Assembly: GCA_903863375.1 (NCBI GenBank)
Contig: CAIPBT010000070.1
Coordinates: forward strand, 1-33,579
DNA: 33,579 nucleotides
Direction of reading: 5' to 3'
From: an uncultured Ferrovum sp.
GTDB lineage: Bacteria; Pseudomonadota; Gammaproteobacteria; Burkholderiales; Ferrovaceae
Under the pieces are notes generated by a model that did not search any database, was not told the DNA's origin, and worked only from the letters and a program-made list of their open reading frames with translations. The position numbers and the translations under genes are program-made. Position 1 is the stretch's first letter. Every line of letters starts with the position of its first letter. This document shows positions 19,296 to 26,897 of this stretch, in pieces.

Positions 19296-19580
19296 GGGCT
19301 GGAAAACCTCGAACGAGTGGCAGGACAGCCTGCGACTGTGCCACGCGCTGAGGCGGGGGGCAATGGGTGTGCGCAGGCTTTGCAAAGTTGTGTCAATTTG
19401 CAAGATAAACGCTGCCGTGCTGAGGGCCTTGGACTACTCTGGTTCTTCTCCCACTCTTTCCGGGGTGACGTGGCTTGCCGGCTGCGCCGACCCGCCGTAG
19501 CTGCCATGGTCCGTGCTGTTGACCCTTCCCTGCTGTCCCCGAGCGCCGGCGCCTTGCCGGCGGAGGGTCCGGGGCACGCC
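19296..19580. other. Intergenic interval upstream of the lipoprotein gene
   Basis: No supported gene. It contains the palindromic pair at 19378-19403 and, on the minus strand, a perfect TTGACA (19391-19396) without a matching -10 at normal spacing. Long frames through this interval on both strands look like shadows without ribosome sites. Confidence 0.5.
19378..19403. promoter_or_regulatory. Pair of palindromic TTTGCAAA/TTGCAA sites around a TTGACA
   Basis: CTTTGCAAAG (19378-19387), then TTGTGTCAA, then TTGCAA (19398-19403); the TTGCAA cores are 18 bases apart. Between them the minus strand reads TTGACA. This is AT-rich against a GC-rich background and lies 83-108 bases before the lipoprotein start, so it may be an operator overlapping a promoter. 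Inference only. Confidence 0.3.
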
Positions 19581-19766
19581 ATGCGCACACCGCTCACCGC
19601 ACTGTCCGCAGCCCTCGCGCTGCTCGGCGCCGGGGTCGGGGGGGCGCTGCCCGGCGAGGCGGCGCATCTGCTCGCCATTGCGGAACGCAACTGCCGCACC
19701 TTGGCCCGGGTGATTGAAGACCAGTATCCCAGTGATGGCCAACCCGGCGGCGGTCATTCGGACTAG
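19581..19766 (+). CDS. Doubtful 61-residue exported ORF
   Basis: ATG 19581 opens a frame whose first 25 or so residues look like a signal peptide (MRTPLTALSAALALLGAG), followed by a short part with AAHLLAIAERNCRTLARVI and a polar Gly/Asp tail. Codon use is similar to neighbours. There is no good ribosome site at normal spacing, and an earlier in-frame ATG at 19506 would destroy the signal. No family recognised. Confidence 0.3.
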   Translation: MRTPLTALSAALALLGAGVGGALPGEAAHLLAIAERNCRTLARVIEDQYPSDGQPGGGHSD

Positions 19767-19786
19767 GTCACCCCGACGGCTTCCGC

Positions 19787-19792
19787 TACACT
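19787..19792 (+). promoter_or_regulatory. Candidate -10 box (TACACT) of the 29-aa membrane protein gene
   Basis: cgcTACACTacg lies 79 bases before the ATG at 19872, the same hexamer as seen before the M17 aminopeptidase and outer-membrane efflux genes. No clear -35. Confidence 0.4.
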
Positions 19793-19871
19793 ACGATCCG
19801 GGTCGGGCATCCCGCCCTGCGTCGGCACAACCCTCTCACCCGCAAAAACTTTTATTCAGACAGGAAAGCCA

Positions 19872-19961
19872 ATGGATTCCTCCATGATCGGTCTTATCGA
19901 ATTCGGCATCGTCGTGATCCTGACCACGCTGGTTGTGGTCTTTGCCCGTCGCGGCCACTGA
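19872..19961 (+). CDS. 29-residue single-span membrane protein
   Basis: ATG 19872 to TGA 19959-19961. Residues 1-4 are MDSS; residues 5-25 are a continuous hydrophobic span (MIGLIEFGIVVILTTLVVV, then FA) broken only by E10; the end is RRGH, giving an N-out/C-in topology by the positive-inside rule. AGGAAAG precedes the ATG by four to five bases, and a TACACT box lies upstream. This is the pattern of genuine small membrane proteins that associate with larger complexes (KdpF, CydX and similar), although it matches none of those that I know. The gene lies 89 bases before hrpA; a link is not implied. Confidence 0.6.
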   Translation: MDSSMIGLIEFGIVVILTTLVVVFARRGH

Positions 19962-20026
19962 GTACCCCGCCCGCCGGCGATTCCCCGGCCCGGGAAGATC
20001 GCCAATCGCGAGGCCGTGAAGGCCAG

Positions 20027-20042
20027 CGTGCCGATCGGCACG
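20027..20042. repeat. 16-base perfect palindrome just before hrpA
   Basis: CGTGCCGATCGGCACG ends eight bases before the hrpA ATG. In RNA it could form a hairpin next to the ribosome-binding region, and an alternative pairing of GCCGTG (20013-20018) with CACGGC (20040-20045) is also possible. No Shine-Dalgarno is apparent for hrpA. It could equally be a protein operator. Confidence 0.45.
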
Positions 20043-20050
20043 GCAAATCC

Positions 20051-23000
20051 ATGCCAGAGCGGCCGCCGCGCCCAAGCAGTCGCGCCGGGCATGCCGCAAC
20101 CGGCGCGGGCGCTGGCGAGCCGGTTGCCGTGCCGACACCGGCCACCCTGGAAGACTGGTTGCTGGAGTGCCTGATCCAGGATCGGCACTGGCTGCGCACG
20201 CGACGCGCCGATGCCGCACGTGAGCCAGCCGGCGGTCGGGCGCGCCACTGGCAGCAGCGGCTGGAACGTTCGCGCCTGCGTCTGACCGAGCGCCGGGCGG
20301 CCCTGCCGGTTCCGGCTTTTGCCGGCACCCTGCCGGTCGAAGAAGCGCGTGAGGAAATCGCGCGCACGATTGCTGCCCACCCGGTCACCATTATCTGTGG
20401 CGAGACGGGTTCGGGTAAGACCACCCAGATTCCGAAAATCTGCCTGACGCTCGGCCGGGGAGCGGCGGGGATGATTGCCTGCACCCAGCCGCGCCGGATT
20501 GCGGCCCGATCGGTGGCGCAGCGCATTGCGGAAGAGCTGGATTGCGAGATCGGTCAGCAGGTTGGTTGGAAGGTACGGTTTACCGATCGTGTTTCCGAGC
20601 GCACCTGTGTGAAGGTGATGACCGATGGCGTGCTGCTTGCGGAAATCCATGAAGACCGGTTTCTCAGCGCGTATGACACGATCATCATCGATGAGGCGCA
20701 TGAGCGCAGCCTGAACATCGATTTCCTGCTGGGGTATCTGAATCAGCTGCGTCATCGGCGCCCCGAGCTGAAAATCGTGATCACGTCGGCAACCCTCGAG
20801 GCCGACCGCCTGTCACGCCATTTCGGCAATGCGCCGGTGATCGAGGTCTCGGGCCGCACCTATCCGGTCGAGGTGCGCTACCGCACTCCACGCCTGGACG
20901 AGGAAGACGGGGAGGAGGTGGCGGATGGCCGCGCTGCCCTGCTGGCCGCGATCGACGAACTCGCCGCCGAGTCGCACGAGGGCGACATCCTGGTGTTCCT
21001 GCCCGGCGAGCGCGAAATCCGGGAAGCGCACGAGGCGCTCAAGCATCATCACCCGCCCCACACTGAAATCCTGCCCCTTTACGCGCGCCTGTCGGTGCAA
21101 GAGCAGGACCGGGTGTTCAAGACCGGGGTTGGCCGCCGCATCGTGCTGTCGACCAATGTGGCCGAGACCTCGCTGACGGTGCCGGGCATCCGGTATGTCG
21201 TGGATACCGGGCTTGCCCGGCTGAACCGTTACAGCGTGCGCAACAAGGTCACCCAGCTGCAGGTCGAGAAGATCAGCCAGGCGGCAGCGCGCCAGCGCGC
21301 AGGCCGCTGCGGCCGGGTGGCAGCCGGCATCTGCATCCGTCTCTATGCGGAGGACGACCACGACAGCCGGCCTGCCTACACTACCCCGGAAATCCTGCGC
21401 AGTTCGCTGGCCGGGGTGATCCTGCGCATGGCCTCGCTCCGGCTGGGCCGGGTGGAAGACTTCCCCTTCATCGACGCGCCGGCCCCGAAGATGATCGAAG
21501 ACGGTTACCTGCTGCTGCAGGAACTGGGGGCGGTGGACGCGCAACGGGCCCTGACCCCGCTGGGACAGGAGATGGCCCGTCTGCCGGTCGATCCGCGCAT
21601 TGCGCGCATGCTGCTGGCCGGCCGCGAATACAACGTCCTGTCGGAAGTGCTGGTGATTGCGGCAGCGCTGTCGATCCAGGATCCGCGGGATCGGCCAGCC
21701 GAGCACCGGCAGGCCGCCGATGAGCGGCACCGGCAGTTCGCGCATGAGCAGTCCGACTTCCTGGCGCTGATCAACCTGTGGACCTTCTACACCCAGGCCG
21801 CCGAGCGGCTGTCGCAACGCAAGCTGCAGGCCTTGTGCCGGGAAAACTTCCTGTCTGGCAACCGCATGCGCGAGTGGCGCGACGTCTGGCAGCAGTTGCA
21901 TGCGCTGACGCTGGAGATGGGCATAGCACTGAATGCCACGCCGGCCCTCTACGAACCCCTGCATCGTGCCCTGCTGGCGGGACTGCTGGGGCAACTGGGG
22001 TTCAAGGATCCCGAATCGGATGATTATCTGGGGGGCCGCCAGATCCGTTTCCTGATCGCTCCTGGCACACCACTCGCCAAGGCCCGGCCACGCTGGATCA
22101 TGGCAGCGGAGCTGGCCGACACCACCCGGCTGTATGCCCGCCATGTCGCCAGGATTGAACCCGAATGGGTGGAGGGCGCCGCCGCCCATCTCACCCGCCG
22201 CACGTATTTCGATCCGGTCTGGGACCGCAAGGCGGCGCAGGCCTCGATCCATGAACAGGTCACCCTGTACGGGCTGACCATCGTGGCCAAACGCCGGGTC
22301 CGGCTGGGTCCGGTCGACCCGGTCCAGGCGCGCCAGCTGTTCATCCGTCACGCCCTGGTGGCCGGCGAATGGGAATGCCGGGCACCGTTCTTCAAGCACA
22401 ACCAGTCGCTGGTGACCGAGGTTGAATCCCTCGAACACAAGGCGCGGCGCCAGGATGTGCTGGTGGATGAGCAGGTGCTGGCCGGGTTTTACGATGGCCT
22501 GCTGCCGGACGATGCCTGGAGTGGCGAACGCTTTGACCGCTGGCGACGGATCGCCGAGGCGAGTCAGCCACGCCTGCTGTTCATGCAGCGGGAGCAGCTG
22601 ATGCGCCACGCTGCCGAGGGCATCACGGCCGACCTGTTTCCGGCGACGCTGCAGGTGGGCAGCCATGACTATCCTCTGGCTTACCGGTTTGAGCCGGGGC
22701 ATCCCCTGGATGGCGTGACGCTGACCCTGCCGCTGATGGCGCTGGGCCAACTCGATGACGATGTGCTGTCGTGGCTGGTGCCCGGCATGGTGCGCGACAA
22801 GGTGACCGCCCTGCTGCGGGGTTTGCCCCAGCGTATCCGCCGCCATTTTGTGCCGCTGCCGCAGGCCGTCACGCGTTTCCTGTCGATGGCCCAGCCAGGC
22901 GACGGGGCCCTGGAAACCTGTTTGCGGCGCTTTGTCGATCAGGGCGGCGAGCCCTGGCCACCGGAACTGGACTGGACCCCCATGCCGGCCCATCTGCGCT

Positions 23001-24040
23001 TCAACCTGCGCCTGCTGGGCGAGCAGCGTGAAGAGCTGGGCATGGGACGGGATGTTGCCGCGCTGCGCCGGCAGTTTTCGGTGGAGGCGCGCGCCGCGCT
23101 GACCGGCGCTGCCGACGACCGTTTCTCGCGCAGCGGCCTGCAAACCTGGGATATGGACGAACTGCCGCTCACCGTGGAAATTCGCCGCGGCGGCCGGGTG
23201 TTCAATGCCTGGCCGGCGCTGTGCGATGAGGGCGACAGTGTTGCCCTGCAACTGATGGAAGAGGAAAGCGCGGCACGCGCCACCATGCCGGGTGGCCTGG
23301 TGCGCCTGGCGGAATGCGAGCTGGCCGGCATTCTCCGCACCGTGGTGCGTCAGCTGCCAGAGGCCCAGGCGATGGGTCTGCTGTACGCCGTATTGCCGAC
23401 TGCCGACGGCAAGCCGGCGGCGGCCGGCAGTCTCGCGCCGGTGGAGGAACTGCGCGCCGACATCGTGCACCGGGGGCTGGCCAGCCTGTTGCCCGCGGAC
23501 CCCTGGGTGGTCCGCACCCGGACAGCCTGGGAGGGCTGGCGGACGGACTTGCAGCGCCAGCTGCCCGGCATGGCGCGCGAGGTGGCGCTGCTGGTGCATG
23601 CCGTACTGCGCGAACACCAGGGCGTGCGCGATCGTCTTGACCAACCCTGGGCGCACCATCTCAAGCCAGCCGTTGCAGAAGTCAGGGCGCAGGTAGTGGA
23701 GCTGGTTGCCCGCGGTTTCATCCGCCGCCTGCCGCGAGAGCGTCTGCGGGAGCTGCCGCGCTATCTGAAGGCGGCAGCCGTGCGGCTGCAGCGCCTGCCG
23801 GATGCCTGGCAGCAGGACGGCGAGCGTGCCTTGCAGGTTGAAGTGTTGGCCAAGGAGTGGCGCACCGCACTGGCACGGCTTGGGCCCCGCCCAGAGCTGG
23901 AGGAGTTCCGCTGGTTGCTGGAAGAGCTGCGCGTGTCGTTGTTCGCCCAGGAACTGAAGACACCGGTACCGGTGTCGCCGAAGCGTCTGCAGAAGCGCTG
24001 GGAGGAATTCCGCCTGCCGCCTGCCAGCGGCAAGCGCTGA
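20051..24040 (+). CDS. hrpA: ATP-dependent RNA helicase HrpA (DEAH box)
   Basis: 1329 residues, as expected (E. coli 1300). Motifs: GETGSGKTTQIPK (Walker A, 117-124 core), TQPRRIAA, the DEAH box (214-217, IIIDEAHERSLNIDFLLGYL), SATLE, NVAETSLTVPGIRYVVDTG and QRAGRCGRV. Then come the winged-helix/ratchet region, an OB-fold-like part, and a long C-terminal DUF3418 domain characteristic of HrpA. It unwinds RNA and in E. coli rescues stalled, collided ribosomes. ATG 20051 is the first start of the frame and gives a 35-residue basic/Pro-rich leader before the conserved TLEDWLLECLIQDR helix; a later start cannot be excluded. It ends exactly where the convergent neighbour's stop begins (24040/24041). 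Confidence 0.95.
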   Translation: MPERPPRPSSRAGHAATGAGAGEPVAVPTPATLEDWLLECLIQDRHWLRTRRADAAREPAGGRARHWQQRLERSRLRLTERRAALPVPAFAGTLPVEEAREEIARTIAAHPVTIICGETGSGKTTQIPKICLTLGRGAAGMIACTQPRRIAARSVAQRIAEELDCEIGQQVGWKVRFTDRVSERTCVKVMTDGVLLAEIHEDRFLSAYDTIIIDEAHERSLNIDFLLGYLNQLRHRRPELKIVITSATLEADRLSRHFGNAPVIEVSGRTYPVEVRYRTPRLDEEDGEEVADGRAALLAAIDELAAESHEGDILVFLPGEREIREAHEALKHHHPPHTEILPLYARLSVQEQDRVFKTGVGRRIVLSTNVAETSLTVPGIRYVVDTGLARLNRYSVRNKVTQLQVEKISQAAARQRAGRCGRVAAGICIRLYAEDDHDSRPAYTTPEILRSSLAGVILRMASLRLGRVEDFPFIDAPAPKMIEDGYLLLQELGAVDAQRALTPLGQEMARLPVDPRIARMLLAGREYNVLSEVLVIAAALSIQDPRDRPAEHRQAADERHRQFAHEQSDFLALINLWTFYTQAAERLSQRKLQALCRENFLSGNRMREWRDVWQQLHALTLEMGIALNATPALYEPLHRALLAGLLGQLGFKDPESDDYLGGRQIRFLIAPGTPLAKARPRWIMAAELADTTRLYARHVARIEPEWVEGAAAHLTRRTYFDPVWDRKAAQASIHEQVTLYGLTIVAKRRVRLGPVDPVQARQLFIRHALVAGEWECRAPFFKHNQSLVTEVESLEHKARRQDVLVDEQVLAGFYDGLLPDDAWSGERFDRWRRIAEASQPRLLFMQREQLMRHAAEGITADLFPATLQVGSHDYPLAYRFEPGHPLDGVTLTLPLMALGQLDDDVLSWLVPGMVRDKVTALLRGLPQRIRRHFVPLPQAVTRFLSMAQPGDGALETCLRRFVDQGGEPWPPELDWTPMPAHLRFNLRLLGEQREELGMGRDVAALRRQFSVEARAALTGAADDRFSRSGLQTWDMDELPLTVEIRRGGRVFNAWPALCDEGDSVALQLMEEESAARATMPGGLVRLAECELAGILRTVVRQLPEAQAMGLLYAVLPTADGKPAAAGSLAPVEELRADIVHRGLASLLPADPWVVRTRTAWEGWRTDLQRQLPGMAREVALLVHAVLREHQGVRDRLDQPWAHHLKPAVAEVRAQVVELVARGFIRRLPRERLRELPRYLKAAAVRLQRLPDAWQQDGERALQVEVLAKEWRTALARLGPRPELEEFRWLLEELRVSLFAQELKTPVPVSPKRLQKRWEEFRLPPASGKR

Positions 24041-25534
24041 TCAGTTGCCGCGGCTGGCCGGCGTCTGGCGCTGGCCATTGTGCTGGGTTGCCCGTTCGCC
24101 GCCGGGTGAACCGGCCGGTTCCGGGTTGCGCTCGCCGATGTGCGGTGTGACCGGTGAGAGCGGTGAGACCGGCACCATCGGGCCGGCCGGCTGCGGCGCT
24201 GGCCGGGCAATGTGGAGGGGGGGTGTGAGCGGCGTGAGCGCGCCCGGCGGCAGCCCGCTTCCCGGCACCGGGGCACCCGTCGCGGGCAGCGGCAGGCTGG
24301 CCGCTGGCAGCCGCAGGCCGCCCGGCGGCGGCAGGATCACCCGAGGGCGACTGCTGCCCGGCGCCCCGGTCAGGTCCGGACGGGGCGCGTTGCCGGGCAG
24401 CGCTGCCGGACCCGCCGGCAGGGCACCGGGACGGCCCTCGTTGTTGACGGTGTGCGGCGGCGCGCCCGGTGGCCGGTGCGCCGGGGTACCGCTGCGGCTG
24501 GCGATACGCAGCAAGGTACCTGCCGGCAGGATCGACTGTCGGGGCCCCGTATTGGGCAGGGGCGGCGGCCGAATGCCCTGGGGAACGACGCCGGCAGCGC
24601 TGAAGACCGGATCCCGCCCTTGTGGCGACCAGGCCCAGCGGTTGTGCCACCACAGCCAGCGGCCGAAGTGGAAGGTGGTATAGGCCCAGGGCAGGGTGTC
24701 CACCCAGGTCCAGCCCCAGACACCGCTCCAGACCCAGTAGCCACTGCCGTAGGGCGCCCAGCCGGCTGGCAGGTACCAGGGCACCCAGAGGGGGCCAAGG
24801 CCAGCCGTCTCCTGCCATCCGCCCTGCTGGTCGAGGGCTTCGGCCCCCACCCAGTCGAGTCCGACATACGGATGGCTGGCCAGGTTGCGCCATGCCTGCA
24901 CCTGGTTCGCCGTGTTCAGGTCGAGCGTGTCCATGCCGGTGGCCTGGGTCAGCTGCAAGGGGCTGTCGCTGCCTGGCGACCAGTCCAGCACCTGACCGGC
25001 GTACAGGGTGTAGTCCCGTTGGTCCACCTCGACCGTGGCGCGTCCCTGCCAGACGGTAAGCCGTTCTTCCGTCGCGTCTGCCGCCACGTCCAGCCGGTAG
25101 CGTCCGGCCACATCGAGACTTGCGTTCACCTGGGGGCCCTGCACCACCGTGGTGGCCGTGGCGCGTTCGTTGGCGCGGCCGGCGGCCAGGGTGCCCTGCG
25201 CCAGGTACAGCACGATCTGGTCGGTCCGTACCTGGCTCAGGATCAGCACGCTGGTGGGTCCCAGGGTGGCGGATACCCCGGCAAACTCGAGCTGGATGCT
25301 GCCGTCGCCGCCGGTTGCCAGCTGGTCGCCTTCGGCCAGTACTGCGTTGGCGACGGCGGTGTGCGCACCGGCATCACCGGGCGTCTGGGCCTGGGTCTGG
25401 CCCTGCACGCTGACGATGCGACCGACGGAGTAATCGGCCTGCGCCAGTGTTGCCGGCAGCAAGGCGAGCCCGGCCAGCAGTGGCAGCATGGTCGGAGGCC
25501 GTGGAACAAACCGCAGGAGGCACAAGGCAGACAT
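24041..25534 (-). CDS. Exported FecR-like / DUF6600-type protein, Trp-rich with Pro-rich tail
   Basis: 497 residues with start at ATG 25534. Signal peptide ends near LAQA (about residue 33). Next is a FecR-like beta domain (about 40-200: LAEGDQLATGGDGSIQLEFAG, GTLAAGRANERATAT, YRLDVAADATEERLTVWQG, VDQRDYTLYAGQVLDW). Then a Trp/Tyr/Gly-rich block with VPWYLPAGWAPYGSGYWVW and TWVDTLPWAYTTFHFGRW, characteristic of DUF6600-type proteins. The last 170 or so residues are Pro/Gly-rich and disordered. Despite the FecR-like domain, no TonB receptor or ECF sigma gene lies nearby, so iron regulation is not implied. An alternative ATG at 25489 gives a shorter signal peptide. The ribosome site for 25534 (GGGAG) is 14 bases away, unusually far, and lies inside the tandem repeat. 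Confidence 0.82.
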   Translation of the reverse strand: MSALCLLRFVPRPPTMLPLLAGLALLPATLAQADYSVGRIVSVQGQTQAQTPGDAGAHTAVANAVLAEGDQLATGGDGSIQLEFAGVSATLGPTSVLILSQVRTDQIVLYLAQGTLAAGRANERATATTVVQGPQVNASLDVAGRYRLDVAADATEERLTVWQGRATVEVDQRDYTLYAGQVLDWSPGSDSPLQLTQATGMDTLDLNTANQVQAWRNLASHPYVGLDWVGAEALDQQGGWQETAGLGPLWVPWYLPAGWAPYGSGYWVWSGVWGWTWVDTLPWAYTTFHFGRWLWWHNRWAWSPQGRDPVFSAAGVVPQGIRPPPLPNTGPRQSILPAGTLLRIASRSGTPAHRPPGAPPHTVNNEGRPGALPAGPAALPGNAPRPDLTGAPGSSRPRVILPPPGGLRLPAASLPLPATGAPVPGSGLPPGALTPLTPPLHIARPAPQPAGPMVPVSPLSPVTPHIGERNPEPAGSPGGERATQHNGQRQTPASRGN

Positions 25535-25545
25535 GAGGGCGCGTG

Positions 25546-25608
25546 GTACTCCCAAAAGAGTTCGTACTCCCAAAAGATTCGGTACTCGCAAAAGAGTTGA
25601 TGCTCGCA
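25546..25608. repeat. 18-base tandem repeat, three full and one partial copy
   Basis: Units: gtactcccaaaagagttc (25546-25563), gtactcccaaaagattcg (25564-25581), gtactcgcaaaagagttg (25582-25599), then atgctcgca (25600-25608). The unit is a multiple of three, so reading frames stay open through it on both strands and produce false ORF extensions. On the minus strand each of the first two copies carries GGGAG, a Shine-Dalgarno-like sequence, upstream of the FecR-like gene. Confidence 0.85.
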
Positions 25609-25720
25609 GGTGATAGAACTCAGACAGCCGCCGCCGGTATTGGTGCGCAGCCGGGCAAAAAACGGTCTCGATGGCGGGCGATCGGTGCGAATCGGCACGG
25701 ATGCCCCCGCCCGCACGGTC

Positions 25721-25726
25721 TATACT
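25721..25726 (+). promoter_or_regulatory. -10 box TATACT of the FKBP gene
   Basis: gtcTATACTacg lies 50 bases before the ATG at 25777; five of six matches to TATAAT. No convincing -35 element. Confidence 0.5.
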
Positions 25727-25776
25727 ACGCGCGCCGCGCGAGCTCTTCCGGCTCGCGCCGATGCGGAGATCTTTCC

Positions 25777-26238
25777 ATGATGTTGCGAGTGCTTCCCGGT
25801 ATGGTTCTGGCGGCAACCCTTGTCAGCCATGCCTTGCCCGCTGCGGCCGATCCGGCCCCGGTCCCTTCCATCACCACAAAGGCTGTCAAAGTGAACGAAC
25901 TGCAAAAAATCGATACCGTCGTCGGCACGGGTGCCGAAGCCACTGCCGGCCACAACGTGTCGGTGCATTACACCGGCTGGCTGTTGGATGAAGCGGCGGC
26001 TGACCACAAGGGCAAGAAGTTCGACAGCTCGGTCGATCGTGGCCAGCCCTTCAATTTTCCCCTGGGCGGCGGGCGGGTAATCCGTGGCTGGGACGAAGGC
26101 GTTGCCGGTATGAAGGTGGGCGGCAAGCGCACCCTGATCATCCCGGCCGCAATGGGCTACGGAACGCGGGGTGCCGGTGGCGTGATTCCGCCGAACGCCA
26201 CCCTGGTGTTCGACGTCGAACTGCTCGACGTCAAGTAA
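25777..26238 (+). CDS. Periplasmic FKBP-type peptidyl-prolyl isomerase
   Basis: 153 residues: a signal peptide (about 1-24, cleavage after PAAA) and one FKBP domain. The domain shows VSVHYTGWL, KKFDSSVDRGQPFNFPLGGG, VIRGWDEGVAGMKVGGKRTLIIP, MGYGTRGAGGVIPPNATLVFDVELLD, with the usual active-site aromatic and Asp residues in place. It catalyses proline cis/trans isomerisation and likely helps fold exported proteins. GGAG lies eight bases before ATG 25777. The frame runs upstream to 25543 only because of the 18-base repeats. It is not the long FkpA type, since the N-terminal dimerisation domain is absent. It ends directly against the convergent Hsp15 gene. Confidence 0.95.
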   Translation: MMLRVLPGMVLAATLVSHALPAAADPAPVPSITTKAVKVNELQKIDTVVGTGAEATAGHNVSVHYTGWLLDEAAADHKGKKFDSSVDRGQPFNFPLGGGRVIRGWDEGVAGMKVGGKRTLIIPAAMGYGTRGAGGVIPPNATLVFDVELLDVK

Positions 26239-26730
26239 TCACTCCACCGGGTGAAAGCGTAGCATCACCCGGCGCTCGCGCTTGGTCGGCCGGCCCTTCC
26301 AGGGCCGGATCATGGCTTCGGCCCGTTGCAGCGCCGCCAGGCGTTCCCGGGCAAGCCGGCTCTCGGGATCTTCCTGGTACATCGCCTGGGCGAGGCTAGC
26401 CGGACCCCGCCGGTCGGCCAGGCCGCGCACGGTGAGCAGGAAGATACCCGCCGGGGTGCGCACTTCCAGAGTGTCGCCCAGCCGGATCAGCCGCGCTGGC
26501 TTGGGGCGATCACCCTGGATGCGCACCCGGCCGGCTTCCACCGCCTCGCCTGCCTGCGAGCGGGTCTTGAAGAAACGCGCCGCCCATAACCATTTGTCCA
26601 GCCGTACCCCCTGCGCTGCTGCCTCGCCTTCGCGCAGGCCAGGATGGCCCGCCTGACGCGCCATCGGGGCTTCGGATTCGGAACGGGCTTTCTGCTGGGC
26701 GTGCCGGCGGGCGCTAGGGCGTTGCGACAT
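26239..26730 (-). CDS. hslR: Heat-shock protein 15-like S4-domain RNA-binding protein
   Basis: 163 residues from ATG 26730. The S4 fold is clear: VRLDKWLWAARFFKTRSQAGEAVEAGRVRIQGDRPKPARLIRLGDTLEV (about 42-92), followed by the Hsp15 tail RRGPASLAQAMYQEDPESRLARE and a basic C-terminus with KGRPTKRERRVMLRF. E. coli Hsp15 (133 residues) binds free 50S subunits carrying nascent chains and helps recycle them. This one has about 35 additional basic N-terminal residues. The start is uncertain: ATGs at 26766 and 26664 are in frame and none has a good ribosome site. Convergent with the FKBP gene without any gap. Confidence 0.88.
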   Translation of the reverse strand: MSQRPSARRHAQQKARSESEAPMARQAGHPGLREGEAAAQGVRLDKWLWAARFFKTRSQAGEAVEAGRVRIQGDRPKPARLIRLGDTLEVRTPAGIFLLTVRGLADRRGPASLAQAMYQEDPESRLARERLAALQRAEAMIRPWKGRPTKRERRVMLRFHPVE

Positions 26731-26869
26731 GTAGATCGGTGGTGGGTTGCTAGGTTGAAGGCGCATCCATCAGGACAGGGAAGCGAGCCAGAGGTTCCAG
26801 CAGCGCCGACAGGCTGATGGCCGGTCATGGCGGCCGACAGGCGCGACGCTTGGTCCGCCGGCAGGCGGG

Positions 26870-26897
26870 TTTCAGCGCGCCAGTTTCAACGCGCCAG
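26870..26897. repeat. 14-base direct duplication at the end of the EamA gene
   Basis: tttcagcgcgccag (26870-26883) followed immediately by tttcaacgcgccag (26884-26897), one mismatch. The second copy holds the last codons and stop of the transporter gene, so the minus strand reads Leu-Ala-Arg-stop and then the same again. Confidence 0.8.

Noticed and set aside
25543-25776. Upstream extension of the FKBP protein through the 18-base repeats
   Set aside because: ATG 25777 has GGAG and starts a clean signal peptide; upstream residues are translated tandem repeats. The same argument applies to the minus-strand extension of the FecR-like gene to 25816.
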